Source: Gammaproteobacteria bacterium (GTDB lineage Bacteria; Pseudomonadota; Gammaproteobacteria; DSM-16500). Taken from it: a DNA stretch of 35,236 nt. Positions 25,692 to 34,360 of the stretch are shown here, piece by piece (position 1 is the stretch's first letter; every line of letters begins with the position of its first letter). A model generated the notes under the pieces. It did not search any database, was not told the origin of the DNA, and saw only the letters and a list, made by a program, of their open reading frames with translations. A program made the position numbers and the translations under genes. The DNA lies in the NCBI GenBank assembly GCA_013287845.1, contig JABDDA010000011.1, positions 1 through 35,236 of the forward strand, given 5' to 3'.

Positions 25692-27014
25692 ATGCTTAAT
25701 CGAATTTACAGTCAACTCATTTCAGGCCATCTCAAGCATGACATTATTGCCTATGCGAATGCAAAAAACATAATTAATGTAGCCGTAATATCCATTATTG
25801 CTATTCCTTTCTATGCACTCATCTATTACTTTTTTAACGACCCAAAAGTGTCCTATCTACTTTTAGTTTTGAGTATCTTTTTTTTGTTTTCTATCTGGAT
25901 TATTCAAGCAACCGGATCATTAACTATGTCACGAGAAATATTCGTGGGCTCTTTGTTTGTATGCCTATTTTGGATTTCTTATAACACAGGGGGATTCCAT
26001 TCATCTGCTGCAATTTGGTTAGCTTTACCTCCTTTATTAGCAATTGTCTTTGGAAATATATACTCTGGGATATTTTGGGGAGTTGTTGGCATCGTAAGTT
26101 TTTTAGTATTATTTCTGTTGAGTGATTACAATGTTCCATTACCCAATTCTCACATTTCTAACAGCTTGTTATTAGACGTATATTCTCGCAGCGGTTTAGT
26201 CATTGTCATGTTTCTTTTGGCATACTTTTTTGATCTTGGAAAAAGAGATGCCATATTAAAACTTGAACTCGCAAAACAAGAATCTGATTATTTATCTCAA
26301 AAAGCACAAGAAGCTGTTCGTGCAAAAAATGAATTCTTAGAAAATATGTCTCATGAATTGCGCACACCTCTGAATAGCATTATGGGTTTCGCAGAATTAA
26401 TGACGAGTAACAAAATAAACCCCGAAACCCACAATGAGCTAAACAATATTATTTTATCTAGTTCAAAAGATTTAACTAAAATGATTGAAAACATGCTTGA
26501 TATGTCTCAAATAGAACTGGAGCAAATAGAATTTATTCCTACAGATGTATCCTTACCTAAATTAATCGATGAAGTTAAATTGATACATAACGATTTAATT
26601 TCAGGAAAAAATTTGCAGCTTAGCATTATTATTAATCCCACAATTAAAATGATCAAAACAGATCCTGACAAATTAAGACTCATGCTATCCTGTTATTTAT
26701 CTAACGCAATAAAATTTAGTGATAAAAACAAAAAAATAGAAATACGTGCTTTCCCTTTATCAACCAATGAATTCTGTATTGAAGTTGAAGATCAAGGTAT
26801 TGGAATCAAAAAAGAAGATCTTAATAAATTGTTTACACCCTTTACGCAAATCGATATGAGTGCGACAAAAAAATATCAAGGAATTGGGATTGAACTTGCA
26901 CTCACTCATCGTATTGCTGAAGCTCAAGGTGGTAGAGTGGGTGTTAAAAGCGAGATTGGGAAAGGAAGTATCTTTTTTATTATTCTACCTAAAAAAGAAC
27001 AGAATCAGATGTAA
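25692..27014 (+). CDS. Membrane-bound sensor histidine kinase (orphan)
   Basis: The protein (440 residues from ATG 25692) has six membrane segments in the first 200 residues and no large periplasmic loop. HisKA follows with the phospho-acceptor His221 in NMSHELRTPLNSIMGFAEL. The HATPase_c domain shows the N box (LSCYLSNAIKFS), G1 (VEDQGIGI) and F box (LFTPFTQ). The G2 box reads YQGIGIELAL where GTGLGLAL is usual, so the third Gly is Glu. AAGGAAAG lies just before 25692; the in-frame ATG at 25635 has none. There is no response regulator beside it. The signal and target are unknown; a link to the nearby PmrA-like box is possible but unsupported. Confidence 0.9.
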   Translation: MLNRIYSQLISGHLKHDIIAYANAKNIINVAVISIIAIPFYALIYYFFNDPKVSYLLLVLSIFFLFSIWIIQATGSLTMSREIFVGSLFVCLFWISYNTGGFHSSAAIWLALPPLLAIVFGNIYSGIFWGVVGIVSFLVLFLLSDYNVPLPNSHISNSLLLDVYSRSGLVIVMFLLAYFFDLGKRDAILKLELAKQESDYLSQKAQEAVRAKNEFLENMSHELRTPLNSIMGFAELMTSNKINPETHNELNNIILSSSKDLTKMIENMLDMSQIELEQIEFIPTDVSLPKLIDEVKLIHNDLISGKNLQLSIIINPTIKMIKTDPDKLRLMLSCYLSNAIKFSDKNKKIEIRAFPLSTNEFCIEVEDQGIGIKKEDLNKLFTPFTQIDMSATKKYQGIGIELALTHRIAEAQGGRVGVKSEIGKGSIFFIILPKKEQNQM

Positions 27015-27026
27015 TCGCAAAAGAAT

Positions 27027-27043
27027 GGGGTCAAGTGTAATCC
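27027..27043. repeat. Half copy of the GGGGTCAAGTGTAATC repeat
   Basis: GGGGTCAAGTGTAATCC is an exact left arm, but no matching right arm follows before the next gene. It lies 13 bases after the kinase stop. Nothing else is seen between it and 27132. Confidence 0.7.
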
Positions 27044-27131
27044 ATCATTCTAAATGCAGTAATAAATCCCGCTATAATCAGGAGCACTCTCACAAGCCAT
27101 CCGATCATATTATATCTCCCGCTATTTTGAT

Positions 27132-28157
27132 TTACTGATTAATAAGATCTTCCCGAAACTCATCAATATAAGCACGCACACCCGCAATTTTTTTAAAACT
27201 CGCAACATGAAAAAGCGCATCTCCTTCTGTCGCCATTGCTTTTAATGCTTGCCCAATCACGATGCCTTCAAAAGGTGCAATGACTTCGATAGAAGGATTG
27301 ATAAGAAATGGATCATGAATATGAGCAAGAACATCACCTTTTTTAACATATCCTGAAATAATATCGCGAGAAATAGGTTCAACAAGTCCACTCGCGGGTG
27401 CTCGCACCCATCGACTGGTATTTGTAATAATTGATTTAGATTTTTTACCGATGTGTGGATCACTCGATCTCAGCATTTTCAAATGATGTAATACATTTAA
27501 AATTCCGTTCACACCTGCGCGAATGCAAAGTTCATTAAATCGTAATGCTTCTCCACCTTCGTAAACAATTAATGGAATCCCTAAATCACTTGCTGCATGT
27601 CGCAATGATCCATCACGTTGTTTTGCATCTAATATCACAGGGGTATTAAAACTTTCTGCCAATTCTTTTGTTCCAGGCGCACTAAAATCTGCACGCAGCT
27701 GTGGCATATTGATACGCTCATATGCGCCTGTATGTAAATCTATTCCATAATCACAATGCGATACGACTTCTTTTATTAATCCGTGCGCTAATCGCGCCGC
27801 TAATGTTCCTTTTTTTGCACCTGGAAATGAACGATTTAAATCACGCCTGTCTGATAGATAACGCGTTTGCATCATCACACCGTGAATATTTACAACAGGA
27901 ACGGTAATGAGAGTTCCACTGAAATTTTTAATTTGAATATTTTTATGCACTCTACGAATAATTTCTATGCTATCTAATTCATCGCCATGAATCGCGCTCG
28001 TAATAAATAATGTTGGGCCTTCTTTTTTCCCATGAAAAACATGCACTGGAATATCAATTTTTACTTGCACATTAATATTCGGAGCAGGAAATAAAATGAC
28101 TCTTTTAGTGCCTGGCTCAATTTCATTTCCAGCTATCACAAATGCTTTTCTAGTCAT
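27132..28157 (-). CDS. Succinylglutamate desuccinylase/aspartoacylase (AstE/AspA) family zinc hydrolase
   Basis: A 341-residue M14-like zinc carboxypeptidase-fold enzyme. The zinc ligands are His57 and Glu60 (AIHGDE) and His142 (DLHTG). The DLNRSFPG motif at 106-113 and the VNIHGV strand are standard. The C-terminal part (about 250-330, RAPASGLVEP...GDVLAHIHDP) is a barrel-sandwich domain like that of deacylases acting on N-acyl amino acids. The true substrate cannot be read from sequence, and no other amino-acid catabolism gene is nearby, so an astE symbol is not justified. No clear ribosome site is seen. Confidence 0.88.
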   Translation of the reverse strand: MTRKAFVIAGNEIEPGTKRVILFPAPNINVQVKIDIPVHVFHGKKEGPTLFITSAIHGDELDSIEIIRRVHKNIQIKNFSGTLITVPVVNIHGVMMQTRYLSDRRDLNRSFPGAKKGTLAARLAHGLIKEVVSHCDYGIDLHTGAYERINMPQLRADFSAPGTKELAESFNTPVILDAKQRDGSLRHAASDLGIPLIVYEGGEALRFNELCIRAGVNGILNVLHHLKMLRSSDPHIGKKSKSIITNTSRWVRAPASGLVEPISRDIISGYVKKGDVLAHIHDPFLINPSIEVIAPFEGIVIGQALKAMATEGDALFHVASFKKIAGVRAYIDEFREDLINQ

Positions 28158-28305
28158 TTTTCATAATCCATTTTATATGTGTGAGAAAATTTTCAAAGAA
28201 TAATACATATATTCATTCCTTGAATTGATATGACTTCACACTAAGACTATAAATCAATATGAATATAAAAACGAATATTATTAATTAGACAAGAAAAAAA
28301 TAAAA

Positions 28306-29166
28306 TCATTTCTTTGCGCTAAAGGTTGATTCAGCGATTTGATGTAATGCAACTAATTTTTCATTGATAGCCATTCGAAAAGCAATTTGTTTATCGCTGT
28401 GTCTTACATTGGGATCAAGATGTGAAAATATCATATGAATCTCCATCAAAGATTTCAACAAAGAGAAACAAATGGGGCCTTGAGCTGTGTGAAACCCAAC
28501 GTCACGGAATTCATGCATCAATGACGCCATTCTTTTACTTGACCAAACGCTATTGACCCAATCATTTACAAGATCATTCACCGTACGATTTTTACCAAAA
28601 TATTTTTCAAATTCTTCTTGATCCACTTCATCTTTAAACGAATTTAAACAACTCACCACTTCATCTATTTTTTGTTTTACAAGATCTAATTTTTTTTCAT
28701 CTTCTTTTGAAAGAATTTTTTTATCTATCACTGCTGCAGTTTCTTTCGGTTGTGCCATCTTGAAGCCGATTAATTCCCCTAAAAGATTACCCCATTCAGA
28801 TTGAGCGATTGTAATTCTTACTATTGCGTCAGAAATATTTTCTGTTTTGCATATAAATTGTTTTTTTGGAAAAAAATGTAACATTTCATTATTTTTAGAA
28901 TCTTTTCTAAAATTTATTAATTCTCTCCACTGCGTACGATTTATTTGGAATAATAAAGTACTTTTCATTTCTTCATCGATGTGAGTTGCTTGAAATAAAT
29001 CTGATTTCAATGTTGTCATTAATTCACGCTTGATGGCTTCTGGATTTGCTTTTCCTGAGTCTGCTACCACACCGTTGCTTACTGTTTTGATAGCGGATGC
29101 AGCTGCCGTGGGCAACTGAGTTGTAATCGCACGCGTTGAATGAGATTGAGATACTATTTTTTTCAT
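28306..29166 (-). CDS. Unknown helical protein, candidate effector
   Basis: A 286-residue soluble, charged protein without signal peptide or recognisable domain. The N-terminal 45 residues are Ser/Thr/Ala-rich (QSHSTRAITTQLPTAAASA), then helical text with Trp- and Lys-rich stretches to the end. ATG 29166 is preferred: GGAG lies 9 bases upstream, whereas the longer frame would need a GTG at 29181 that overlaps this site. TATTAT (29205-29210) may be its -10 box. No PmrA-like box is visible. The composition resembles the other candidate effectors here, but function is unknown. Confidence 0.65.
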   Translation of the reverse strand: MKKIVSQSHSTRAITTQLPTAAASAIKTVSNGVVADSGKANPEAIKRELMTTLKSDLFQATHIDEEMKSTLLFQINRTQWRELINFRKDSKNNEMLHFFPKKQFICKTENISDAIVRITIAQSEWGNLLGELIGFKMAQPKETAAVIDKKILSKEDEKKLDLVKQKIDEVVSCLNSFKDEVDQEEFEKYFGKNRTVNDLVNDWVNSVWSSKRMASLMHEFRDVGFHTAQGPICFSLLKSLMEIHMIFSHLDPNVRHSDKQIAFRMAINEKLVALHQIAESTFSAKK

Positions 29167-29297
29167 ATTTTTATACTCCACGTTTTTTTATAATTCATAA
29201 TTAAATAATAGCACAAAATTATTTAAAATAAGCTGAAAAGAGCAGAAAAATTACAACTAACAGATTTTAAAAATCAAAGAATTTCTCGGATGATGAT

Positions 29298-29342
29298 ATG
29301 CGAATCGGTACCATTGCTAAACTTTCTGCTCTAACGAATTGA
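29298..29342 (+). pseudogene. Remnant of a MerR-family regulator (N-terminus only)
   Basis: ATG 29298 opens MRIGTIAKLSALTN followed by a stop. This is the start of a MerR helix-turn-helix (usual form MRIGELAKRTGVS), with a GGAT ribosome-site-like sequence before it. The remaining sequence is absent: the reading frame ends 4 bases before the stop of the convergent cyclophilin gene. It is short, so chance similarity cannot be excluded. Confidence 0.35.
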
Positions 29343-29346
29343 AAAA

Positions 29347-29844
29347 TTACTCTTCATCAACAATAACTTTTTCAATTAAAACATTCTCAACAGGGACATC
29401 TTGATGTCCTGATTTACGCGTGGTTGAAACCATTTTAATTTTATCGACCACATCCATTCCTGCAATGACTTTTCCAAATACACAATAACCCCAACCATCG
29501 GGTGTTTTTGATTTGAAATTTAAAAAATCGTTATCAACAACATTAATAAAAAATTGTGTAGTTGCAGAATGGGGATCTGATGTGCGTGCCATTGCAAGTG
29601 AATAACGTTTATTGAGTTGAGATTTATCGGCTTCATTTTCGAGTGGCTTTCCTGCTGTTTTATGCTGCATCTCAGCATCAAAACCACCACCTTGAATCAT
29701 AAATCCTTTAATCACACGATGAAAAATAGTTCCTTCATAAAATCCATTTTTTGCATACGATAAAAAATTTTTTGCTGTGTTGGGTGTATTTTCAAAATCG
29801 AGTTCAATACTAATATCACCGTAATTTGTTTGCAATGTAATCAT
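29347..29844 (-). CDS. ppiB: Peptidyl-prolyl cis-trans isomerase, cyclophilin type (PpiB-like)
   Basis: A 165-residue single-domain cyclophilin that speeds proline isomerisation; no signal peptide, so cytoplasmic. The active-site strand [14 protein letters not shown] and the later [17 protein letters not shown] and [14 protein letters not shown] are those of E. coli PpiB. ATG 29844 is chosen because AAGGA lies 8 bases upstream; an ATG at 29853 overlaps that site. It is not obviously in an operon. Gene symbol is by similarity to the cytoplasmic family member. Confidence 0.92.
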   Translation of the reverse strand: MITLQTNYGDISIELDFENTPNTAKNFLSYAKNGFYEGTIFHRVIKGFMIQGGGFDAEMQHKTAGKPLENEADKSQLNKRYSLAMARTSDPHSATTQFFINVVDNDFLNFKSKTPDGWGYCVFGKVIAGMDVVDKIKMVSTTRKSGHQDVPVENVLIEKVIVDEE

Positions 29845-29896
29845 GCGATGCATCCTTAATTTATAAGAAGATCGCTAACATACCTGAATAAAAAAC

Positions 29897-29936
29897 GAGG
29901 TCAAGTTTTCACTTTCTAAAAGTGAGACTTGACCTC
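29897..29936. terminator. Hairpin after the first Tyr/Gly-rich gene
   Basis: GAGGTCAAGTTTTCACTTT (29897-29915) and AAAGTGAGACTTGACCTC (about 29918-29936) form a long stem with one bulge. A-runs on the plus side become a T-run for minus-strand transcripts, so it can terminate the gene at 29943-30233. It shares the GGTCAAG core with the GGGGTCAAGTGTAATC repeats. Confidence 0.65.
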
Positions 29937-29942
29937 ATTCAT

Positions 29943-30233
29943 TTATCTGCAAACACGATGTCCTTCATGCCAATATCCATATGACCAATATCCACGTACC
30001 CAACCACATCGATAAGGATAAGGATAATCGTCATAATAACCTCGGTCATAATAACCCCGGTCATATCCAGAATAATATCCGGGACCAAAATAAACACCTA
30101 CACTCACACCACCACCTCCACGTCCTCCGTGTCCTCCTCCGTGATAATAAGCATACGATGGATAGGTTGCGATGAGAGTTAAACTGAATGCAATAATAAT
30201 TCCAATTAATGATTTCTTAAGAAGACTTTTCAT
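29943..30233 (-). CDS. Secreted Tyr/Gly-rich small protein, copy A
   Basis: A 96-residue precursor with a clear signal peptide (MKSLLKKSLIGIIIAFSLTL, cut after SYA). The mature part is Gly-rich, then Tyr/Asp-rich with RGYYDRGYYDDYPYPY, and ends CGWVRGYWSYGYWHEGHRVCR, two Cys framing WxxGYW-type text reminiscent of YXW/WXXGXW repeat proteins. ATG 30233 is chosen because AGGAG is about 9 bases upstream; a longer frame from 30251 would include the site. Its paralogue at 34406-34699 shares the signal peptide almost exactly and the upstream DNA. Function unknown; probably periplasmic or outer-surface. Confidence 0.75.
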   Translation of the reverse strand: MKSLLKKSLIGIIIAFSLTLIATYPSYAYYHGGGHGGRGGGGVSVGVYFGPGYYSGYDRGYYDRGYYDDYPYPYRCGWVRGYWSYGYWHEGHRVCR

Positions 30234-30246
30234 AACACAAACTCCT

Positions 30247-30263
30247 GCCAAATTTTATTTGGC
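30247..30263 (-). promoter_or_regulatory. Leader hairpin next to the ribosome site, copy A
   Basis: GCCAAAT-TTT-ATTTGGC is a perfect 7-bp hairpin directly before AGGAG of the Tyr/Gly-rich gene. In the mRNA it also overlaps a five-codon reading frame (ATG AAA GCC AAA TAA). The same structure is kept in copy B. The upstream leader also holds AGGAGGGA about 30 bases before. Confidence 0.5.
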
Positions 30264-30331
30264 TTTCATTCGTCTTACTTTATTAAAGATCCCTCCTGCG
30301 AAATCTCATGATTACCCTTTAAGTATACACC

Positions 30332-30430
30332 TTATTTTTAATGGCAGATGACCACCCTTTTCTTGAATTAAATACAATCGATTACGAAGGGGCTGCATTA
30401 TGTTTTTGAAAGTTCTTTATATTTTCCTTC
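30332..30430 (-). pseudogene. Remnant of the 3' end of the TPR/CxxCH gene
   Basis: Minus-strand reading from 30429 gives KENIKNFQKHNAAPS then a stop, matching KENVKNFQKDNAPIA of the intact gene at 34797. A one-base deletion further on (GGGTGGTC for GGGTGTGTC) destroys the CVICH ending. It lies at the same place relative to the Tyr/Gly-rich gene as the intact copy does, so it marks an old duplication. Confidence 0.75.
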
Positions 30431-30496
30431 GTTATCTTGCCCTGAATTAAAGAAGATTAACGATAAAAAAATAACCCATTTCTACTCATAACCGCT

Positions 30497-30502
30497 TATA
30501 AT
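30497..30502 (+). promoter_or_regulatory. -10 box of the ankyrin-protein gene
   Basis: TATAAT lies 28 bases before ATG 30531, with GGGAGA as ribosome site between. No good -35 is visible. Confidence 0.45.
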
Positions 30503-30530
30503 CCCCGCCAATTTATCGCGGGAGAAAAAT

Positions 30531-33500
30531 ATGCTAAGCACACAAGTTACTGCAAAACCAAATAAAGCCCCTACAAAATTAAATAAAGTAAACAGAAAAT
30601 TAAAAGAAGCTGTGATGAACAGAGAAGCGGATGAAGTAAAACGGCTTATCTCTGAAGAAAAAGCAAACGTCAACGCGATTGATGCAAGTGGTTATCATGC
30701 ATTTGATTGGTTGCAAGAACCACTTGAAGATGAAGACGATGATTATGACGCAGCAACCCAAGATGAAATAGCTTGCATTCTATTAGACCGTGGCTTCGAT
30801 GCTTTAAAAGAAAATAAAGATCAAGAATATCCTTTAGAATTTATTTTACGATACAGCTGGCGCGATGCATTCGGAAAATTTTTAACAAAATATACAACAC
30901 AACATCGACTTGATGATTTCAGATTAAAATATCGAGGGGATCGCGTTCCTTTTATCACTTATGTCATTGCTTACGGCGACATGACTCTTTTCGAAAAAGC
31001 AGCAGACGCATTCGAAACTGACAATTATAAAAAACAAATGCGCATCGAAAATATAAGATCACTTCTCATTGAAGATGATCAAGACCCACCCTACGAGTAC
31101 GCGCTCTGTTTACTCGAATTAGATTTCATGAAAGTACAATTAACCGATGACGATGATCAATTTTATTTCTTAAGAAAATTTATAGAATCAAATGACATTG
31201 ATTATGTAAAAAGATTTGCAGCGATTTGTGATTACGATGTCACAACAACAGATGAAGCAGGTGACACTTGCCTTCATCACGCCATCATTACAACCAACGA
31301 CATTAAAATCATCGAGCGCTTCACAGACGAAAAAATCATTGATAAAAAAAACAATGCTGGCAATACACCCTTATTGCTTGCACTGACTGAATTAATAGAC
31401 TTACAAAAAGAAGTGGGTATGGGAGATTTAAGTGGTGGAAGAGAAATAGCAGGAGATGTCAGCGACATAACAGACGGAGATGATAGAAAAAAATATCGTA
31501 CACTAGTAAAAACAATTAATCGATTATTAGCTGCGGGGGTATCCGTACGCATGCGCGATGATGATCATAAAAATGATGATCATAAAGATGCTTTATCTTT
31601 ATCAAAAAAACTGCATAGCTCTGAACATAGTCTCGCATACACCATTTCAGAACATGCCAAAATAGAAATGATTTCAGCCGAAATAGGAAAACATTCTTCT
31701 GTCTTAGATGAAAAACAAAAAGATGCCATAAAAAAATACACTCAAAAAAAATATCGAGACAATGCAAGCCGAGATGAAGTCGAGATGAAAGAAGAGTACG
31801 ATGCTGTCGTCGCTATTCAAAAAACAATTGCTGAAAAACCTTATGTTCAATTCGAAGAGTTGAACATTTATGAATTAATAGAACGTCTAAAAGAAAAAAA
31901 TCTCGAGTACAAATTAAAATGTTTCGCAAGATACAAAGAAAAAACTCCTTTATCTGCAGATAGTTATTACTACACTTTTCTAGACAACAAAGTCTATCGC
32001 TTAACCAGAAAAAATAATGCAGTGAAAAGTGAAGATGTTCCACAACATATTGCTTACCAATTGATGACAACGCTCACTTACGAAAGAAACCGTCATGTGT
32101 GGACAGATCGCATATGCCAACTGCATCATAAATTATTAACGAAACTTAATCCTCAATATAAAACATTCACCACTAAAAAATATGAAAAAACAATCACTGC
32201 TGCGGAAGAAAAAAATGGTGATTATTACGGTGAAAATTTATCAGATAATTCCGACAGTGATGAAGAAGAAAAATTTCAATCATTGCCGAATAGAAAAAAA
32301 ATATTATCAACTTCAGCAATTACACCTCTTCTTGCGCGTGCACAAACAGAAAATTTAATGACACAAAAAAGAGAGCTCAAAAAAAGTTTGCCTGTTTACG
32401 ACAGAGGGCTTCGCCAAAAAATTATTCACTCTGCTCCACTTCCCGATCAAGCGCATCGTGATTTAGAAAATTTAAATATTCTCGCAATAAAAGGAGGATT
32501 AGATGAAAAAACAATAAAAACAATTGGCACACGTTTTTTTGTCGCACAATATCGCGGCGTGTGTTATCGCACAGATGAATGGAACCGAATGAGTCGACAA
32601 CAACATCGCTCAATACGCGAAGAAAAATTGCCGCAATACAGCCGCGCCGTATTAGCAGAATCAGGATCCACTACTTTTCATGATCATTTTAAAAAAATGC
32701 AAGCAGCGTCATCAAATCAAATTCCGAGTGCTTTCCACAGGCATTTTAATATAGCTCAAGCAAATCCATCTCATCAATTTCATGAAAAATTAATTGCTAT
32801 TTCAACTCATTTACAAGATCAATTATTTCAATTAAGAAATAGCGGTCCTGTGAAATTAAAATTAATGGGAGGGACAGAATATTTATTTGATAATGCACTT
32901 CACGCATTACAAGATTTATATACAAAAGATTATGAACGTTTTCATGAAACATTAGGAGGTTTTGTAAAAGCATTCACACACCCTGAATTAGATGAAAAAG
33001 GAGAAGCCGTTACAACCGTTAACAGCTTAGATAATTTAAAACACGCCATTCTACTTAGCATTAATAATGAATTTAATTTTTTTGTTTCAACAGCTGACAC
33101 CCCTGATCAAGCATTAAAATATGCGTATGGAAAAGCTTACAACAATTACAAAGAATTTCGTCTACGTCCTCGTTGGCGAAAAACGGGATTAGTTGAACGA
33201 CCTTATTCAGGAAAAACATATATTTCTCTTCATGATCCCTTAGAATTATTCGCGCGCACACATCATCTTGTCTCAATGAATCGTGAAGGAAAAGTGCGTA
33301 TTGATTTGCAAACAATTAATGAACGTGAAACCAGTTTTATGGCTTATATTCCGCCTAATAAAGTCATTGGACAACATATTGCAAAATTCCCTTCATTCGA
33401 AGGTGAATACAAAGAAATTTATTTTGAAAAATATGGATTAACAAAAGAATTATATGAAAAATTTAAAAATGAATTATTAAAACATGCTCCTCACACTAAA

Positions 33501-34301
33501 GAACGAAGACATATCGTGCAATTATTAACAGAACATTTAATCAGCTATTATGAAGTCTGCTTAATTGAAGAAGCACGCGTCACCGCAGAAAAATTAGGTG
33601 GCGTGCTTATTTATCGTAACGACCAAGGAGGATTTAGTTTATTTCCCTGTCTCCCAAAAGAAATTAGCCGAAGTAATGATGCTGCACGCAATACAGCCGC
33701 TCAAGCGGTTACTGAAGAAATACAAGAAAGACGTAAAGCAAGACAAGAAGCAGCTGCACCCTCTTCTGGATTTTTTACGCATCAATTAAATCAATATCAA
33801 ATTGTTCCAAGTTTTAAACAAGATACATTGATCGAAAGTTTAGTGATGTTATTAAAAGTACCAGAAAATGAATTAAAAGAATTAGAAGAAAAAACAAAAC
33901 CAGCGCAGCACAATCCTACCTTGTTTGCAGCTGTAGGAAATTCTTTTCGTCATCATTTTATTTTTTTAGACGCTGTCGCAAATAAATATAAAAAAAATAT
34001 TGTGATACATGGCTCCCAATTTAATGCAGGAAAACTTTTAATTAAACCAAAAGCAATCACCCTCGACCAGGAAGACGATACACATCATCTTTATTACGTG
34101 GGTGGAAAAAAATTCTTAGCGATGCTGCCGCGTCATCATGCGAATAATGCAAATGCTCCAGCTGCTGCTCCCTCTTCTTCATCGAGTGCATCGAGCGCTT
34201 CTGCTGCATCCAATACGCCTAAAAGAAAACCTTCAGCAGCGACTTCTCCGACTTCATCAGAAGAAAAAGATCAGCCTTCCCTTAAAAAACAAAAAAGATA
34301 A
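30531..34301 (+). CDS. Large ankyrin-repeat protein with possible ADP-ribosyltransferase module and C-terminal NLS; candidate effector
   Basis: The 1256-residue protein begins with ankyrin-like repeats (KLKEAVMNREADEVKRLI near 25; GDTCLHHAIITTNDIKIIE and AGNTPLLLALTELIDL near 245-290). A charged helical middle part follows. From about 670 to 1040 is a region whose motifs resemble an R-S-E ADP-ribosyltransferase: AQYRGVCYR (Arg675), FFVSTADTPDQALKYAYG (Ser853-Thr854) and NERETSFMAYIP (Glu931 and Glu933). The Arg-to-Ser distance (178) is long for the fold. The C-terminus is Ala/Ser-rich and ends with two basic clusters, PKRKP (1230-1234) and KKQKR (1252-1256), like a bipartite nuclear-localisation signal. 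GGGAGA precedes the ATG. It lies between two direct repeats. Ankyrins are certain enough; the enzyme assignment is inference. Confidence 0.75.
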   Translation: MLSTQVTAKPNKAPTKLNKVNRKLKEAVMNREADEVKRLISEEKANVNAIDASGYHAFDWLQEPLEDEDDDYDAATQDEIACILLDRGFDALKENKDQEYPLEFILRYSWRDAFGKFLTKYTTQHRLDDFRLKYRGDRVPFITYVIAYGDMTLFEKAADAFETDNYKKQMRIENIRSLLIEDDQDPPYEYALCLLELDFMKVQLTDDDDQFYFLRKFIESNDIDYVKRFAAICDYDVTTTDEAGDTCLHHAIITTNDIKIIERFTDEKIIDKKNNAGNTPLLLALTELIDLQKEVGMGDLSGGREIAGDVSDITDGDDRKKYRTLVKTINRLLAAGVSVRMRDDDHKNDDHKDALSLSKKLHSSEHSLAYTISEHAKIEMISAEIGKHSSVLDEKQKDAIKKYTQKKYRDNASRDEVEMKEEYDAVVAIQKTIAEKPYVQFEELNIYELIERLKEKNLEYKLKCFARYKEKTPLSADSYYYTFLDNKVYRLTRKNNAVKSEDVPQHIAYQLMTTLTYERNRHVWTDRICQLHHKLLTKLNPQYKTFTTKKYEKTITAAEEKNGDYYGENLSDNSDSDEEEKFQSLPNRKKILSTSAITPLLARAQTENLMTQKRELKKSLPVYDRGLRQKIIHSAPLPDQAHRDLENLNILAIKGGLDEKTIKTIGTRFFVAQYRGVCYRTDEWNRMSRQQHRSIREEKLPQYSRAVLAESGSTTFHDHFKKMQAASSNQIPSAFHRHFNIAQANPSHQFHEKLIAISTHLQDQLFQLRNSGPVKLKLMGGTEYLFDNALHALQDLYTKDYERFHETLGGFVKAFTHPELDEKGEAVTTVNSLDNLKHAILLSINNEFNFFVSTADTPDQALKYAYGKAYNNYKEFRLRPRWRKTGLVERPYSGKTYISLHDPLELFARTHHLVSMNREGKVRIDLQTINERETSFMAYIPPNKVIGQHIAKFPSFEGEYKEIYFEKYGLTKELYEKFKNELLKHAPHTKERRHIVQLLTEHLISYYEVCLIEEARVTAEKLGGVLIYRNDQGGFSLFPCLPKEISRSNDAARNTAAQAVTEEIQERRKARQEAAAPSSGFFTHQLNQYQIVPSFKQDTLIESLVMLLKVPENELKELEEKTKPAQHNPTLFAAVGNSFRHHFIFLDAVANKYKKNIVIHGSQFNAGKLLIKPKAITLDQEDDTHHLYYVGGKKFLAMLPRHHANNANAPAAAPSSSSSASSASAASNTPKRKPSAATSPTSSEEKDQPSLKKQKR

Positions 34302-34360
34302 ATATTATTTTTTTTTACATTAGGGGCTGTTTGAAGTATTCGTTTGCAGTGCAATCATGC

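Larger units (their letters stand above)
29943..30430. repeat. Direct duplication, copy A (pairs with 34406-34883)
   Basis: Contains the Tyr/Gly-rich gene, its leader and the decayed end of the TPR gene. About 200 bases around the start codon (30148-30350) are almost identical to 34615-34815, with an offset of about 4.466 kb; the mature coding part and the remnant have diverged. Confidence 0.85.

Noticed and set aside
29981-30175. His/Asn-rich plus-strand frame opposite the Tyr/Gly-rich gene
   Set aside because: A shadow of the repetitive Tyr/Gly codons; the minus-strand frame has signal peptide, ribosome site and paralogue.
30440-30465. PmrA-like box before the ankyrin gene (two TTAA motifs)
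   Set aside because: The two TTAA are 10 bases apart, not 11, and the flanking bases do not match the element.
33780-34140. OTU- or papain-like protease at the C-terminus of the ankyrin protein (NPTLFAAVGN...HHLYYVGG)
   Set aside because: The layout is faintly like LF.A and a late His, but no Cys stands at the nucleophile position, so I do not claim it.
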